From: Arthrobacter crystallopoietes
GTDB taxonomy: Bacteria; Actinomycetota; Actinomycetes; Actinomycetales; Micrococcaceae
Assembly (NCBI RefSeq): GCF_017603825.1
Contig: NZ_CP072014.1
Coordinates: 186,001 to 250,000, forward strand
DNA: 64,000 nucleotides
Direction of reading: 5' to 3'
Shown here: piece by piece, positions 14,976 to 24,036 of the stretch
How the letters are laid out: every line of letters starts with the position of its first letter
Numbering within the stretch: position 1 is the first letter of the stretch
The notes under the pieces: model-generated
Seen by the model: the letters and a program-made list of their open reading frames with translations, nothing else
What the model was told of the DNA's origin: nothing
The model's database searches: none
Made by a program: the position numbers and the translations under genes

Positions 14976-16697
14976 CTAGCGTCCGAGCTCGCCCTCGGGG
15001 CGGCCGACCTGGCCTTCCGGCTGATGCTTGTCGCCGGGGATCCGTGCCCGGTCATACTCCGGACTGCCTGGTACGGGCTCCGCCTTGTGTTCGTCCTCGG
15101 CGGGCTTCTTGGGCGGTTCACGGAAGTAGTCAGCGTTAGCCAGGTTCCAGTCTTCGCTCCAGCCGCGGGGAGGATCGTTGAGCAGTTCGCCGGGCTCCAT
15201 CCAGTTATAGATGTTCTCGTAGGAACGCGTGGTCAGATGGTCCACGCGACGCCGAAGCATCCGCGGCGAGACCTCGTCCGGGGATTTACAGCCCATCGAC
15301 GCCATGATCTGCACACTCTCGTCCACCGTGAGCTTCTGGTAGTTGAAAACGCGCTGGCCCTTGTCCTCGACGTTGAGCGCGCGCACCAGCCGCGGGTTCT
15401 GCGTGGCCACGCCCACCGGGCATTCGTTGGTGTGGCATTTCTGCGCCTGGATGCAGCCGGTGGCCATCATCATGGTCCGCGCACTCAGCGTGAAGTCCGC
15501 GCCCTGGATCAGGCGCTTGACGATGTCCGAGCCGGAGGCAACTTTCCCCGCGGCGGCAATGCGGACGCGCTCCCGCAGCCCCACGCCGACCAGGGCGTTG
15601 TGTACCAGCATCAGGCCTTCTGTCAGTGGCGTTCCCACGTTGTCCTGGTACTCCAGCGGCGCCGCGCCGGTCCCGCCCTCGGACCCATCGACGACAATAA
15701 AATCCGGAGTCACTTTCTCCTCCAGCATCGCCTTGCAAATGGCGAGCACGTCCACCCGTGAACCCACGCACAGCTTGAAGCCGATGGGCTTGCCGTCGGA
15801 GAGATCGCGCAGCTGCTTGACGAAGCGGATCAGCTCCCGTGGCGTGCCGAAGGCGCTGTGGCTGGCAGGCGACACACAGTCAACGCCCATTTCCACGCCG
15901 CGTGCTTCGGCGATCTCCGGGGTGACTTTCGCGCCTGGCAGGACACCGCCCAGACCGGGCTTGGCCCCTTGTGAAAGCTTGATGCTGATGCCTTTGACCT
16001 CGGGCCGCGCCGCCTTCAAGATGAAGGCCTCTGGGCTGAAGTGGCCGTCCTTGTCGCGCGCGCCGAAGTAGCCGGAGCCTATTTCCCAGATCAGGTCGGC
16101 CCCGTATTCGAGATGGTACTTGGTGAGGCCGCCTTCACCGGTTTCCTGCACGAAGCCGCCCAAAGCCGCGCCCTTGTTCATCGCGAGCACGGCATTCTTC
16201 GACAGCGAGCCGAAGCTCATGGAAGAGACGTTAAACAGCGAAATGTCGTAGGGCTGGCGGCAGTCGGGTCCGCCGAGCGGCACGCGCGGATGCTGCTTCG
16301 GCGGCGCGACCGGAGCGGTGGAGTGGATCAAGTATTCGTAGCCGATCTGATTCACTTCGCGTTCCGTACCGAAGGCCTTATGGCTGTTCTCGCCCTTGGC
16401 CCGTGCATAGACCAGCGACCGCACATCGCGGTTGAACGGCTTCCCGTCGACATTCCGCTCGACAAAGTACTGCTGGATTTCCGGCCGGATGGATTCCAGC
16501 ACGTACCGCATATGCCCCAGGATGGGGTAGTTCCGCAGGATGGAGTGCCGGGTCTGGACCACATCCCAGACCCCGATCACCACGAGCGCCACAACGATGG
16601 CGGCCAGCACCCACCAGCCAACGGAGCCGAACGAGGCGGCCACGATGGTGATGAAGCCCAGCACGGCGAGTACTACAAAGACTAGGAAGCGTGCCAT
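14976..16697 (-). CDS. Membrane-anchored FMN-binding glutamate-synthase-like protein
   Basis: Protein of 573 residues. Two hydrophobic segments (about 1-22 and 27-45) anchor it, and the rest is the FMN/GOGAT central domain: FNVSSMSFGSLSKNAVLAMN, GEGGLTKYH, KLSQGAKPGLGGVLPGAKV, VDGSEGGTGAAPLEY, and a cysteine cluster CIQAQKCHTNECPVGVATQ that fits the 3Fe-4S site. It lacks the glutaminase domain of true glutamate synthase, so it is one of the stand-alone 'glutamate synthase-related' proteins whose reaction is unsettled. The C-terminal 50 residues are charged and probably disordered. Transcribed alone. Confidence 0.88.
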   Translation of the reverse strand: MARFLVFVVLAVLGFITIVAASFGSVGWWVLAAIVVALVVIGVWDVVQTRHSILRNYPILGHMRYVLESIRPEIQQYFVERNVDGKPFNRDVRSLVYARAKGENSHKAFGTEREVNQIGYEYLIHSTAPVAPPKQHPRVPLGGPDCRQPYDISLFNVSSMSFGSLSKNAVLAMNKGAALGGFVQETGEGGLTKYHLEYGADLIWEIGSGYFGARDKDGHFSPEAFILKAARPEVKGISIKLSQGAKPGLGGVLPGAKVTPEIAEARGVEMGVDCVSPASHSAFGTPRELIRFVKQLRDLSDGKPIGFKLCVGSRVDVLAICKAMLEEKVTPDFIVVDGSEGGTGAAPLEYQDNVGTPLTEGLMLVHNALVGVGLRERVRIAAAGKVASGSDIVKRLIQGADFTLSARTMMMATGCIQAQKCHTNECPVGVATQNPRLVRALNVEDKGQRVFNYQKLTVDESVQIMASMGCKSPDEVSPRMLRRRVDHLTTRSYENIYNWMEPGELLNDPPRGWSEDWNLANADYFREPPKKPAEDEHKAEPVPGSPEYDRARIPGDKHQPEGQVGRPEGELGR

Positions 16698-16836
16698 GGC
16701 TTGAGTCTACGACCGGCGCCGGATGAACCGGACGAATCAAGGAGATTCGTCCGGTCATGACGAATAGGCACGAGTTTCTGGAATCAGGCGTGAAGCCAGA
16801 CGCGGCAGTCAGACCCGGGTTGCCAGGACCCGGATT

Positions 16837-17154
16837 TCAGGCGCAGCAGTCCGCCGGCTGTCGCCCAGCTGGTGCCGGAGCGGGGGCTGACGCTACTCCC
16901 CTCCTTAGCTTGGGCATCACGCTGCGGAACCAGGCCAGCACGCGGATGTCGCTCGGGTTGGCTGCAGCCCAGGGAAGGGCTGGAACAGTGTTCTTCGCTG
17001 AAGCCACAGACCGGGCCCGTTGAGCGGGTGACCGTAACGCCATTCCACGCCCTTGGTACCGCGAGCGCTGGCGGGTCCGCTCTGCCTGCGCCATCAGCTG
17101 CTGCAGTTCAATGTTGTGGATCTTCAGCCAGTATTCCGGAGGTTGGAGGCTCAT
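16837..17154 (-). CDS. Hypothetical small protein, uncertain
   Basis: Possible 105-residue protein starting MSLQPPEYWLKIHNIELQQL at an ATG preceded by GCAGGACC. The first 45 residues look like a real amphipathic helical domain rich in Gln and Arg; the C-terminal half is Ala/Pro/Arg rich and could be a chance extension. Competing plus-strand frames exist in the same stretch. It is the only candidate in the 580 bases between the glutamate-synthase-like gene and the repair gene. Confidence 0.4.
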   Translation of the reverse strand: MSLQPPEYWLKIHNIELQQLMAQAERTRQRSRYQGRGMALRSPAQRARSVASAKNTVPALPWAAANPSDIRVLAWFRSVMPKLRRGVASAPAPAPAGRQPADCCA

Positions 17155-17277
17155 GACTGGTCCTGCTTTCTTCACGGATTCCGATAGGTCTTAGCGTCAA
17201 CGCCGTGCACACCGGATTCCATGGCCGGGAAAACTGCCAGTTTCCGTCAATTTCCTGCCATCGCTCCCCTGCCGCCG

Positions 17278-18375
17278 CTAGATAACGACGTCGAACTCCG
17301 CCGCCGCTGATAGCTGGCCGTTCACCTGCACTTGGAGTAGGTGGCGGCCGGCGTAGTGTACCCGGGTGGTCATCGGCCGGAGGGCATGGGCCTTTCTGAA
17401 CCGGCGGGTCTCGCCCGGTTCCAGTTCCGCGACGGCGAGCTTGAAGACCTTAGGAGCCAGGGATCCGTTGGCCTTGACGTAGTGGACCACGTAGTCGACA
17501 GCCAGGCGTGCCGGGTGCAGCGAGTCGTTGGTGACCGCCACCGTGAACGCGATTTCGGCCGGCAGCTGCACCTCGGCCTGGTCCAGCTCCGGCACCGAGA
17601 TGCTTACCGCATTCGGAGTGAATCCCAGCAATCCGAGCGCCCCGGGGTGTGCCTTCTTGATCAGTGTCCGCAACCCGTGCCGCACCACCCACGGAGTCCC
17701 GTCGCCGTGCTCCCCCTGCCATTTCCCTGCGAGGGCGACCACGGTTTCCGGGTCGTGGCGGGCGATATCGTTGAGGTGATTTGCCACGGACCGGCGGACC
17801 AGCTGGCTTGGATCGGAGTGCAGGGCATCCAGGAGCGGCAGCGTCGCCTCCGGCCGGGCGATGATTTCCGGCACCCGGACCGCCCAAGGCAGGTACGGCC
17901 GCGGCCCTTCGCTGGCGAGCCGGCGGACCTGCTCGTCCGGGTGCTGCGTCCAGTCCTGTATCTGCCCCAGCGCCCGGTCAAGGTCCTGCAGGAGCAGGCG
18001 GCGGATCGCGAACTCCCCGGTGAGCCGGGGAGTCAGCTCGAAGAGCAAGGCCAGGGCATCGTCGAAGGCACGCGCGGTACCGTCCTGCAAGGCGAGCGTG
18101 ACGGCAGCCTCCGAGACTGGCCAGATCATCCATCCGGTGAAGGACTCATCCTCAAGGGCAGTCCGGATGATTTCGGCCGCCTGTTCGTAGCCGACGTCCA
18201 GATCGGATAGCAGTGCTGCTGCCAGCAGGTCGCAGCGCGCACGCAGCGACAGCGGCTCCAGCTTCGCCTCGGCCGCGGCGAGCGCCGGCCAGCCCGAGCT
18301 GTTTGAGCTTTGGCCAAGCGTTCTCCGCAGTCCATCGACGGCCTCCGTGCCCAACAGGTCGTTCATTGCACCCAT
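17278..18375 (-). CDS. AlkC/AlkD-type DNA alkylation repair protein
   Basis: HEAT-like repeat DNA glycosylase of about 366 residues. Residues 1 to about 255 are alpha-helical repeats with LLDALHSDPSQLVRRSVAN and LNDIARHDPETVVALAGKW, the hallmark of the DNA alkylation repair family; the last 110 residues are beta-rich (FTVAVTNDSLHPARLAVDYV, LEPGETRRFRKAH), an Ig-like addition as in AlkC proteins. It should remove 3-methyladenine-type bases. The ATG at 18375 follows GGGAGGACCGC and is preferred over the longer frame to 18426; an ATG three codons later is also possible. A methyltransferase gene diverges from it. Confidence 0.83.
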   Translation of the reverse strand: MGAMNDLLGTEAVDGLRRTLGQSSNSSGWPALAAAEAKLEPLSLRARCDLLAAALLSDLDVGYEQAAEIIRTALEDESFTGWMIWPVSEAAVTLALQDGTARAFDDALALLFELTPRLTGEFAIRRLLLQDLDRALGQIQDWTQHPDEQVRRLASEGPRPYLPWAVRVPEIIARPEATLPLLDALHSDPSQLVRRSVANHLNDIARHDPETVVALAGKWQGEHGDGTPWVVRHGLRTLIKKAHPGALGLLGFTPNAVSISVPELDQAEVQLPAEIAFTVAVTNDSLHPARLAVDYVVHYVKANGSLAPKVFKLAVAELEPGETRRFRKAHALRPMTTRVHYAGRHLLQVQVNGQLSAAAEFDVVI

Positions 18376-18469
18376 GCGGTCCTCCCGGTTTCCGAACAAC
18401 TCTTGCCAATATCCCCTCTTCGGCATCTTATGGTGCGCAGGACTTGATTGCTGCTAGCTGCTGAGGGCG

Positions 18470-19009
18470 GTGAAACTGACGGCAGGTTCTGTGCCATTGA
18501 GAGTACGTAGAGCCGTGGAGATGCTGGCTCTTCGCCCGGAACAGGCAGTTCTGGAAATCGGCGGCGGCACCGGCGCTGCGGCATCCCTGATCTGCGCCCA
18601 GTTGAAAACGGGACGCTACCTGGGGATCGACCGATCCGAGAAGGCGGTTGCCGCGAGCCGGCAACGCCTCGCAGGCTTCGTCGACCGGGGCACGGCGGAG
18701 GTGCGGCGTGCAGCGCTCGAACACACCGCGTTGGAGTCCGACGGCCCTTTCGGCACGGCTTTTGCGATCAACGTTAACCTCTTTTGGACCCGGAACGCCG
18801 TCGATGAGCTTCGGAGTATCGCCCGCGTCCTGACCGACGACGGTGTCCTCCGGCTCTTTTTCGAACCTCCGCCAGGCTCACCCGCCCAGAGGATCGTTGA
18901 ACAGGTGTCCGTAAATCTCGCCAAGGCCGGTTTTGAAAGCACTTGCACCATTCAGCCGCTGGGTAGCAGCCTCCTGGTTGCCTTCCACGCCGTGTCCGCA
19001 AACCATTGA
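18470..19009 (+). CDS. Class I SAM-dependent methyltransferase
   Basis: Methyltransferase of 179 residues. VLEIGGGTGAAASLI is the SAM-binding glycine loop (about residue 28), YLGIDRSEKAV the acidic second strand, and AFAINVNLFW the fourth strand region. The short length with no extra domain gives no hint of the substrate. Start is a GTG at 18470 shortly after GAGGGC. It diverges from the repair gene with a 94-base gap and is followed by the protoglobin gene. Confidence 0.8.
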   Translation: MKLTAGSVPLRVRRAVEMLALRPEQAVLEIGGGTGAAASLICAQLKTGRYLGIDRSEKAVAASRQRLAGFVDRGTAEVRRAALEHTALESDGPFGTAFAINVNLFWTRNAVDELRSIARVLTDDGVLRLFFEPPPGSPAQRIVEQVSVNLAKAGFESTCTIQPLGSSLLVAFHAVSANH

Positions 19010-19065
19010 CCCCGGCTGGTCCCGGGGGTACGAATGAGGGACGCGAACTAGTTGGAGGTATGGCC

Positions 19066-19662
19066 ATGTCGTCCGAGTCGACCAACACAGAGATTCCCGG
19101 CTACAACTACGGAAGCGCCGAGCATTCGCCCGTCACCCTGACCGAGTTGGAAGAACTCAAGGTCAGCGTGATGCTCGATGAACGCGACGCGGCGCTGCTG
19201 CAGCGGGCGGGTGAGCTTCTCGATGACCAGGTCGATGACATTCTCGATGTCTGGTACGGCTTCGTCGCCAGCCAACCGCAACTGGTGGCCCACTTTTCCC
19301 AGCCCGGCGGTCCGCCCATCGATGAGTACCTCGCGGCGGTCCGTCCGCGGTTCGGGCAATGGATCCGTGACACGTGTTCCCGCTCCTACGATCAGGAGTG
19401 GCTGGATTACCAGAACGAGATCGCGCTCCGGCACACCCCTGCCCACAAAAACGAAACGGACCATGTCGGCTCCACCTCGGTGGTGCCGCTGCGGCATCTG
19501 ATCGCGTTGACCGGGCCGGTCACGATCACGGTCCGTCCCTTCCTGGCGCGCAAGGAAAACGACGGCGAACAGGTTGATGCAATGATGCAGGCCTGGCTCA
19601 AAGCGGTGCTGCTCCAAATTGCCTTGTGGTCGCGGCCGTACACGCGGGAAGGGCAATGGTAG
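19066..19662 (+). CDS. Protoglobin-domain haem protein
   Basis: Protein of about 198 residues with a protoglobin fold: IPGYNYG near the N-terminus, LDDQVDDILDVWYGFVASQPQL, EYLAAVRPRFGQWIRD, and HTPAHKNETDHVGSTSVVPLRHL, with candidate haem-ligand histidines in the latter region. Protoglobins bind O2, NO or CO through haem and can act as sensors or scavengers. There is no output domain here. The ATG at 19066 sits 7 bases after TGGAGG. Its stop codon overlaps the start of the hemerythrin gene by 7 bases (ATGGTAG), so the two are translated together. Confidence 0.82.
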   Translation: MSSESTNTEIPGYNYGSAEHSPVTLTELEELKVSVMLDERDAALLQRAGELLDDQVDDILDVWYGFVASQPQLVAHFSQPGGPPIDEYLAAVRPRFGQWIRDTCSRSYDQEWLDYQNEIALRHTPAHKNETDHVGSTSVVPLRHLIALTGPVTITVRPFLARKENDGEQVDAMMQAWLKAVLLQIALWSRPYTREGQW

Positions 19663-20201
19663 AAATGGTCAACGAAGCCAAAGATGTGAACAGCGACCAG
19701 CAGGCCATCGCCGCCGTCGAACACCATCATGGGCAGATGCTGACACGGCTGAACCATTTGACCCGCGCGTTGGTTGAGGCCGTCGAAAGCGGGAAGAAAC
19801 CGGCGGAGCATGACGCTCACGCGCTGCTGGTGGAGTGGTGCGAAATCGACCTCATTCCGCATGCCCTGGCAGAAGAATCAGCCCTTTACGAACGGGCCCG
19901 TTCCCGGCCCGAGGCGAACCTTCTTGTCGAGGGCATGCTCGCCGAACACCGGGTGATCACCGATACACTGGAGGAACTGCGCGGCGCTCAGGGAATCCGG
20001 GCTGCTGCCTTGGCCACCGCGATCGAGCGCCTCTTCGCCCAGCACCTGGACAAGGAAAACAAGCTGCTGCTGCCCTTCATCGTTTCCCAACCGGATCTGT
20101 CCCTCGTCGAGGCGGTCGAAGGGCTGCATGAAATCGTCGGCGAGGCCCATCCGCACGGCGGCGAGCACTTGCATACGACGACGGAAACCCGGCTGGGCTG
20201 A
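19656..20201 (+). CDS. Hemerythrin HHE domain protein
   Basis: Hemerythrin-like protein of about 181 residues. The di-iron ligands fit EHHHGQMLTRL, DLIPHALAEESALYERA, AEHRVITDTLEEL and QHLDKENKLLLPF, a four-helix bundle ordering. The C-terminus ends in a His-rich tail (HPHGGEHLHTT) that might bind metal. The frame is open further upstream, but the ATG at 19656 follows GGGAAGGG and overlaps the protoglobin stop. Such proteins bind O2 or sense nitrosative and redox stress. The paired haem and non-haem O2/NO binders are noted as a finding. Confidence 0.87.
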   Translation: MVEMVNEAKDVNSDQQAIAAVEHHHGQMLTRLNHLTRALVEAVESGKKPAEHDAHALLVEWCEIDLIPHALAEESALYERARSRPEANLLVEGMLAEHRVITDTLEELRGAQGIRAAALATAIERLFAQHLDKENKLLLPFIVSQPDLSLVEAVEGLHEIVGEAHPHGGEHLHTTTETRLG

Positions 20202-20213
20202 GAGGAGACCGAC

Positions 20214-20426
20214 ATGGCTGCACCATTTAAGACCGGCGACCACGTGCGGTGGAACACAGAGGGCGGCGAGGCTTCCGGCAAGATCACCAAGATCCACACC
20301 AAGGACTTCGAATTCAAAGGCCGCACCCGGCGGTGCTCGCCGGATGACCCGCAGTACGAGATCAAGAGCGATAAGACGGACCACATCGCGGTCCATAAAG
20401 GCTCGGCGCTGCACAAAGCCGGGTGA
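20214..20426 (+). CDS. DUF2945 (TUDOR-like) small protein
   Basis: A 70-residue protein with FKTGDHVRWNTEGGEASGKIT at the start and YEIKSDKTDHIAVHKGSAL at the end, the pattern of DUF2945 ('hypervirulence-associated protein, TUDOR domain'). Biochemical function is unknown. It follows the hemerythrin gene by 12 bases, with GAGAGGAG as ribosome site, and is probably the last gene of the same operon. Confidence 0.9.
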   Translation: MAAPFKTGDHVRWNTEGGEASGKITKIHTKDFEFKGRTRRCSPDDPQYEIKSDKTDHIAVHKGSALHKAG

Positions 20427-20451
20427 GCGGGCCGGGCGCGCCCCTGGATTG

Positions 20452-21141
20452 CTAGTCCCCCGCCGGCTGCATCCATGACATGCAGTAGTTGAGATTGGCG
20501 TTGACTGTCCCCACGGCCGCTTCCTCGTCGCCGGCGGCAATGGCTGCAACAAGCGCCTCATGCCCCTCTTCCAGGCAACCGTCAAAGCCGTTGCGCAGTC
20601 GCTGAGCCATTTTTGTGCCGTGGAAGACATCTCCGAAACTGCCGTAGAGCTCATGCAGCAACCTGTTGCCCGAGGATTCCGCCACCTTCAGGTGGAAATC
20701 CCAGTCGGCCGCAATCCACTGTTCCAGATCCTCCGCCGCCCAAGCCTCGCGGCGCTTGGCGAGCATCCCACGCATAGCCGCGATGTCGCCGTCGTTAGCT
20801 AATCGGGCCGCGAGACGCGCGGCCTTCGTGTCCAGAGCGAAGCGGACTTGCAATACATCCTCGTCCTCGTAATCCCGGTAGGCCTTGCGGACGGCTCCAT
20901 GGATCTCGCTGGCTGCGCGGACGTAGGTGCCGTCCCCGCGCCGAACCTCCAGCATCCCCGCGTGGGCCAGCGCCTTGATCCCCTCGCGCAAGGTCCCCCG
21001 CGAGACGCCGAGTTGCGCCATGAGTTCAGGTTCGGGCGGGATCCGTTCCTGCAGCGGCCACTGGCCGGAGACGATCGCCTCGCGCAGCCGCTCGGTGACT
21101 TCGTCCGCAAGCTGCGGGCGATGGACTGAACCGAGCGTCAT
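20452..21141 (-). CDS. GntR/FadR family transcriptional regulator
   Basis: FadR-type GntR regulator of 229 residues: winged helix (LADEVTERLREAIVSGQWPL, PELMAQLGVSRGTLREGIKAL) and the helical FCD ligand-binding domain, with FHLKVAESSGNRLLHELYGS holding one of the FCD metal histidines. Its ATG overlaps the stop of the upstream MFS gene (ATGA), so regulator and transporter are translationally coupled and the regulator probably controls the transporter. Confidence 0.9.
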   Translation of the reverse strand: MTLGSVHRPQLADEVTERLREAIVSGQWPLQERIPPEPELMAQLGVSRGTLREGIKALAHAGMLEVRRGDGTYVRAASEIHGAVRKAYRDYEDEDVLQVRFALDTKAARLAARLANDGDIAAMRGMLAKRREAWAAEDLEQWIAADWDFHLKVAESSGNRLLHELYGSFGDVFHGTKMAQRLRNGFDGCLEEGHEALVAAIAAGDEEAAVGTVNANLNYCMSWMQPAGD

Positions 21142-22523
21142 GCCTGGCTCCCCTCGCCGCGACGCCCAAGCAAACGCCCTCGGCCGCCCGAGCGTACCCG
21201 GCTCCGTCCACCAGCAGCGCCAGCACCGGCGCTAAGCCAGTATGCCAGGAACAGCTGCAGCACTGCCACGGCCACCATCAGCTCCAGCGACAGCGTCCAT
21301 CCGCCGGTAACCGCGTGAAGCAACCCCAAGCCGAAAGGCCCCACGGTCGCCACGAGATAGCCCACCGACTGGGCAAGAGTGGACATCGCCGTAGTTTCCG
21401 CCGCGTTGCTGCCGCTGCGGCTGATCACCACCATGACGATCGGGAACACCGAAAAGCCGACGCCGATCAGCAGCACCGGAATCAGGACCAGCTGGTTGGG
21501 CATGACCAGCAGACACACATAACCCAGGAAGCTGGCACCGGTGGAAACCATGAACGCCGGTCGCAGCAGCGGCGGCCTGCTGGCCATCCACAGCACCAGG
21601 ACGACGGCGGGAATGCTGATCAATTGCAGGGCCCCGAGCATCAGTCCCGCGGACGCCGGATCCAGGCCGCGGGCGATGAGGATGGAGGGCAGCCAGCTGA
21701 TGATTGTGTAGACCAGCAGCGCCTGCACAGTGAAGAGCCCGGTGATCAGCAGGCCTTTTCTGGTGAGCAGCAACGGCCACGGCGAGACGCCCGCGCCAGT
21801 TTCGGCCACCGGGCGCGGCTTGCCGGCCACAGCCAGCGGTAGGAACGCCAGCAGGGCGACGACGGCCAGGAGCGACCACGACGCAAGGCCTGCAACGGGC
21901 GAGTTCAGCTGCATCGCCACCGGCACACTCAGCGCGGCGGCAGTGGTCGCACCGATCGACATGGTGATGGTGTAGACGCCGGTCATCGTCGAAGTCCGGT
22001 GCGCAAAGTGTTTGCGGATAAAGGAGGGCATCGCCACGTTGCAGATGGCCAGCCCGGACATGCTGACCACCGTGCCCAGCAGCAGCATGCCGACCGAATC
22101 GACCACGCGCAGCGCCAGTCCCGCGGTGAGCAGCGTCAACGCAACAGCGATCGCCCGCTCCAACCCGACGAGTCTGGTCAGCCAGGATGTGGCGGCGCCG
22201 GCAACGGCAAAGCAGATGACGGGAATCGACGGCAGCGTGGCCGCCACCAGCGGTCCGTACCCCAGCAGCAGCTGCAAATCGTGGAACAGGGCGGCGGCGC
22301 TGGCTACCCCCACGCGCAGGTTCAGACCAATAAGTACGACGGCGACAATCGCCAAGAAGGCAGCAAACCTTTTCGGTGTGGCCGGCTTCGGCGCTATCTG
22401 ACGTTCGTCCAGCTCCGGAGCAAGCGTTTCGCCCAGCGTTTCGCCAAGGTTCTCGGCCTCCTTGCCGTGCGCCGGCAGGGCTGGGGCAAGAGAACTCCGG
22501 AATTTGGCGGCATCACGTGGCAT
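21138..22523 (-). CDS. MFS transporter, CynX/NimT type
   Basis: Major facilitator protein of about 461 residues with 12 hydrophobic segments after a 55-residue charged N-terminal tail. The helix-1 stretch VVLIGLNLRVGVASAAALFH and the layout are those of the CynX/NimT (cyanate/2-nitroimidazole) group, to which the MFS gene at 37275 also belongs. The long N-terminal tail suggests that the true start may be downstream. It is the first gene of a two-gene unit with the GntR regulator. Substrate unknown. Confidence 0.87.
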   Translation of the reverse strand: MPRDAAKFRSSLAPALPAHGKEAENLGETLGETLAPELDERQIAPKPATPKRFAAFLAIVAVVLIGLNLRVGVASAAALFHDLQLLLGYGPLVAATLPSIPVICFAVAGAATSWLTRLVGLERAIAVALTLLTAGLALRVVDSVGMLLLGTVVSMSGLAICNVAMPSFIRKHFAHRTSTMTGVYTITMSIGATTAAALSVPVAMQLNSPVAGLASWSLLAVVALLAFLPLAVAGKPRPVAETGAGVSPWPLLLTRKGLLITGLFTVQALLVYTIISWLPSILIARGLDPASAGLMLGALQLISIPAVVLVLWMASRPPLLRPAFMVSTGASFLGYVCLLVMPNQLVLIPVLLIGVGFSVFPIVMVVISRSGSNAAETTAMSTLAQSVGYLVATVGPFGLGLLHAVTGGWTLSLELMVAVAVLQLFLAYWLSAGAGAAGGRSRVRSGGRGRLLGRRGEGSQA

Positions 22524-22708
22524 CCCTAAACATTAGACGTCTGATGTCTCCCGGAGCAACTTCCATCCACTCATCCCGTCAACGGGACTCCGATCTCTTC
22601 AAACAGTCCGTCCTCATCCACGCCATGTTGCCGGGTCCCGGCAATGACTGTTTCCTGTCCCCTCTCACAGCTTCGATCGGCATTAAGGATTTCCATTAGG
22701 CTCAGCGT

Positions 22709-23656
22709 ATGAAGATCGCGGTCCTTGACGACTATCAGCAGGTTGCCCGTTCCCTCGGCGACTGGGACTCCGTTAAGTCCGAGGTGGTCTTTTTCGACGA
22801 GCATCTCGGCCACGACGACGATTCGGTCGTTGCCGCCCTGGCTGGTTTCGACGTCGTCGTCGCCATGCGCGAGCGGACGCCGCTGCTCGAGGCGCGGCTC
22901 GAACGGCTGCCGGACCTGCGCCTGATTGTGTCCACCGGCCGGCGCAACGCCTCGATCGATCTCGCCGCTGCCCAGAGGTTAGGCATCACGGTCAGCCACA
23001 CGGGCTACCGTCCGGAACCTGCGGCAGAGCACACCTGGGCGCTGATCCATGCGGCCACCCGGCACCTTGACGTCGAACTCGGCGCCATCGCCGCCGGTGG
23101 TTGGCAAAGTACAGTCGGGCAAGGGCTCGCCGGTCGGACACTGGGACTGCTCGGCCTAGGCAATCTGGGCTCTCGCGTGGCCAAGGTAGGTCTGGCTTTC
23201 GGCATGGACGTCATCGCGTGGAGCGAAAACCTCACGGCAGAACGTGCGGCGGAACACGGTGTGCAGCGCGTGGAGAAGGAAGACCTCTTCAGCGCCTCCG
23301 ACATCCTGTCGGTGCATCTGGTCCTCTCGCGCCGGACGCGCGGCCTGGTCGGGGCTGAGGAACTGGCGCTGATGAAACAGGATGCAGTGCTGGTCAATAC
23401 CTCGCGAGGACCCATCGTCCAGGAGGACGCACTGCTCGATGCGCTGCACTCTGGACGCCTCGGCGCTGCAGCGCTGGATGTCTTCGACGTCGAACCCCTC
23501 CCCGCCGACCACCCGCTGCGCAGTGCCCCGCGGGCGGTCCTCACCCCGCACGTGGGCTACGTGACGGAGGAGCAGTACCGGATCTTCTATCAGGATGCGG
23601 TGGCAGACATTGCTGCTTTCGCCGCCGGTGCGCCCGTGCGTGTCATGGAACCCTGA
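22709..23656 (+). CDS. D-isomer-specific 2-hydroxyacid dehydrogenase
   Basis: NAD(P)-dependent 2-hydroxyacid dehydrogenase of 315 residues. The Rossmann motif is GLLGLGNLGSRVAKVG (about residue 145), followed by NTSRGPIVQEDAL and the catalytic region LDVFDVEPLPADHPL with TPHVGYVTEEQ carrying the active-site His. It could reduce pyruvate-like or glyoxylate-like 2-oxoacids. The ATG lies 6 bases after TAGGCT (22697-22702), so the message may be leaderless. It diverges from the MFS/GntR pair. Confidence 0.9.
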   Translation: MKIAVLDDYQQVARSLGDWDSVKSEVVFFDEHLGHDDDSVVAALAGFDVVVAMRERTPLLEARLERLPDLRLIVSTGRRNASIDLAAAQRLGITVSHTGYRPEPAAEHTWALIHAATRHLDVELGAIAAGGWQSTVGQGLAGRTLGLLGLGNLGSRVAKVGLAFGMDVIAWSENLTAERAAEHGVQRVEKEDLFSASDILSVHLVLSRRTRGLVGAEELALMKQDAVLVNTSRGPIVQEDALLDALHSGRLGAAALDVFDVEPLPADHPLRSAPRAVLTPHVGYVTEEQYRIFYQDAVADIAAFAAGAPVRVMEP

Positions 23657-23778
23657 GAGGCTGACAGCGACACGGTTAACAACGGTGCTGACACAGACTC
23701 CAGCGCGGCGGGCAGTCCCGCAACGCCCGAATAGAGGCCCGACGTGGCAGCCAAAGGTACGACGAGCGCTGATGACGG

Positions 23779-23988
23779 TCAGAGACCTGCATCCTTTAGC
23801 GATTGAATATCGCGGCGGCGTTCGCTCTCGATAATCTTCATCATCTGCCGTTGGATCTTGTCCACCGTGTGTTTATCGAGCTCCTTGCGCAGCGCGGCGA
23901 GTTCCTCAGCCGCAATCTGCCGACGGATACTGTCGCGCTCGGCAACAGAAGATGCCTGTTCCAGCGCCTTTAGATAGCGCTCTTCCAC
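23779..23988 (-). CDS. Small coiled-coil protein
   Basis: A 69-residue, highly charged, fully helical protein (MEERYLKALEQASSVAERD..., IRRQIAAEELAALRKELDKH, DKIQRQMMKIIESERRRD), suggesting a coiled coil. The GTG start has no ribosome site but lies exactly 6 bases after TAAAAT (23995-24000 on the minus strand), which fits a leaderless message and supports the gene being real. No known family recognised. Confidence 0.6.
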   Translation of the reverse strand: MEERYLKALEQASSVAERDSIRRQIAAEELAALRKELDKHTVDKIQRQMMKIIESERRRDIQSLKDAGL

Positions 23989-24036
23989 AACAAGATTTTA
24001 GGTCCCGCGGGCCCGCACAGGCCAGACCGTAGTCGA

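Noticed and set aside
20452-23656. MFS/GntR/2-hydroxyacid dehydrogenase as a novel system
   Set aside because: Common transporter-regulator pair next to a divergent dehydrogenase; no unusual feature beyond the overlap.
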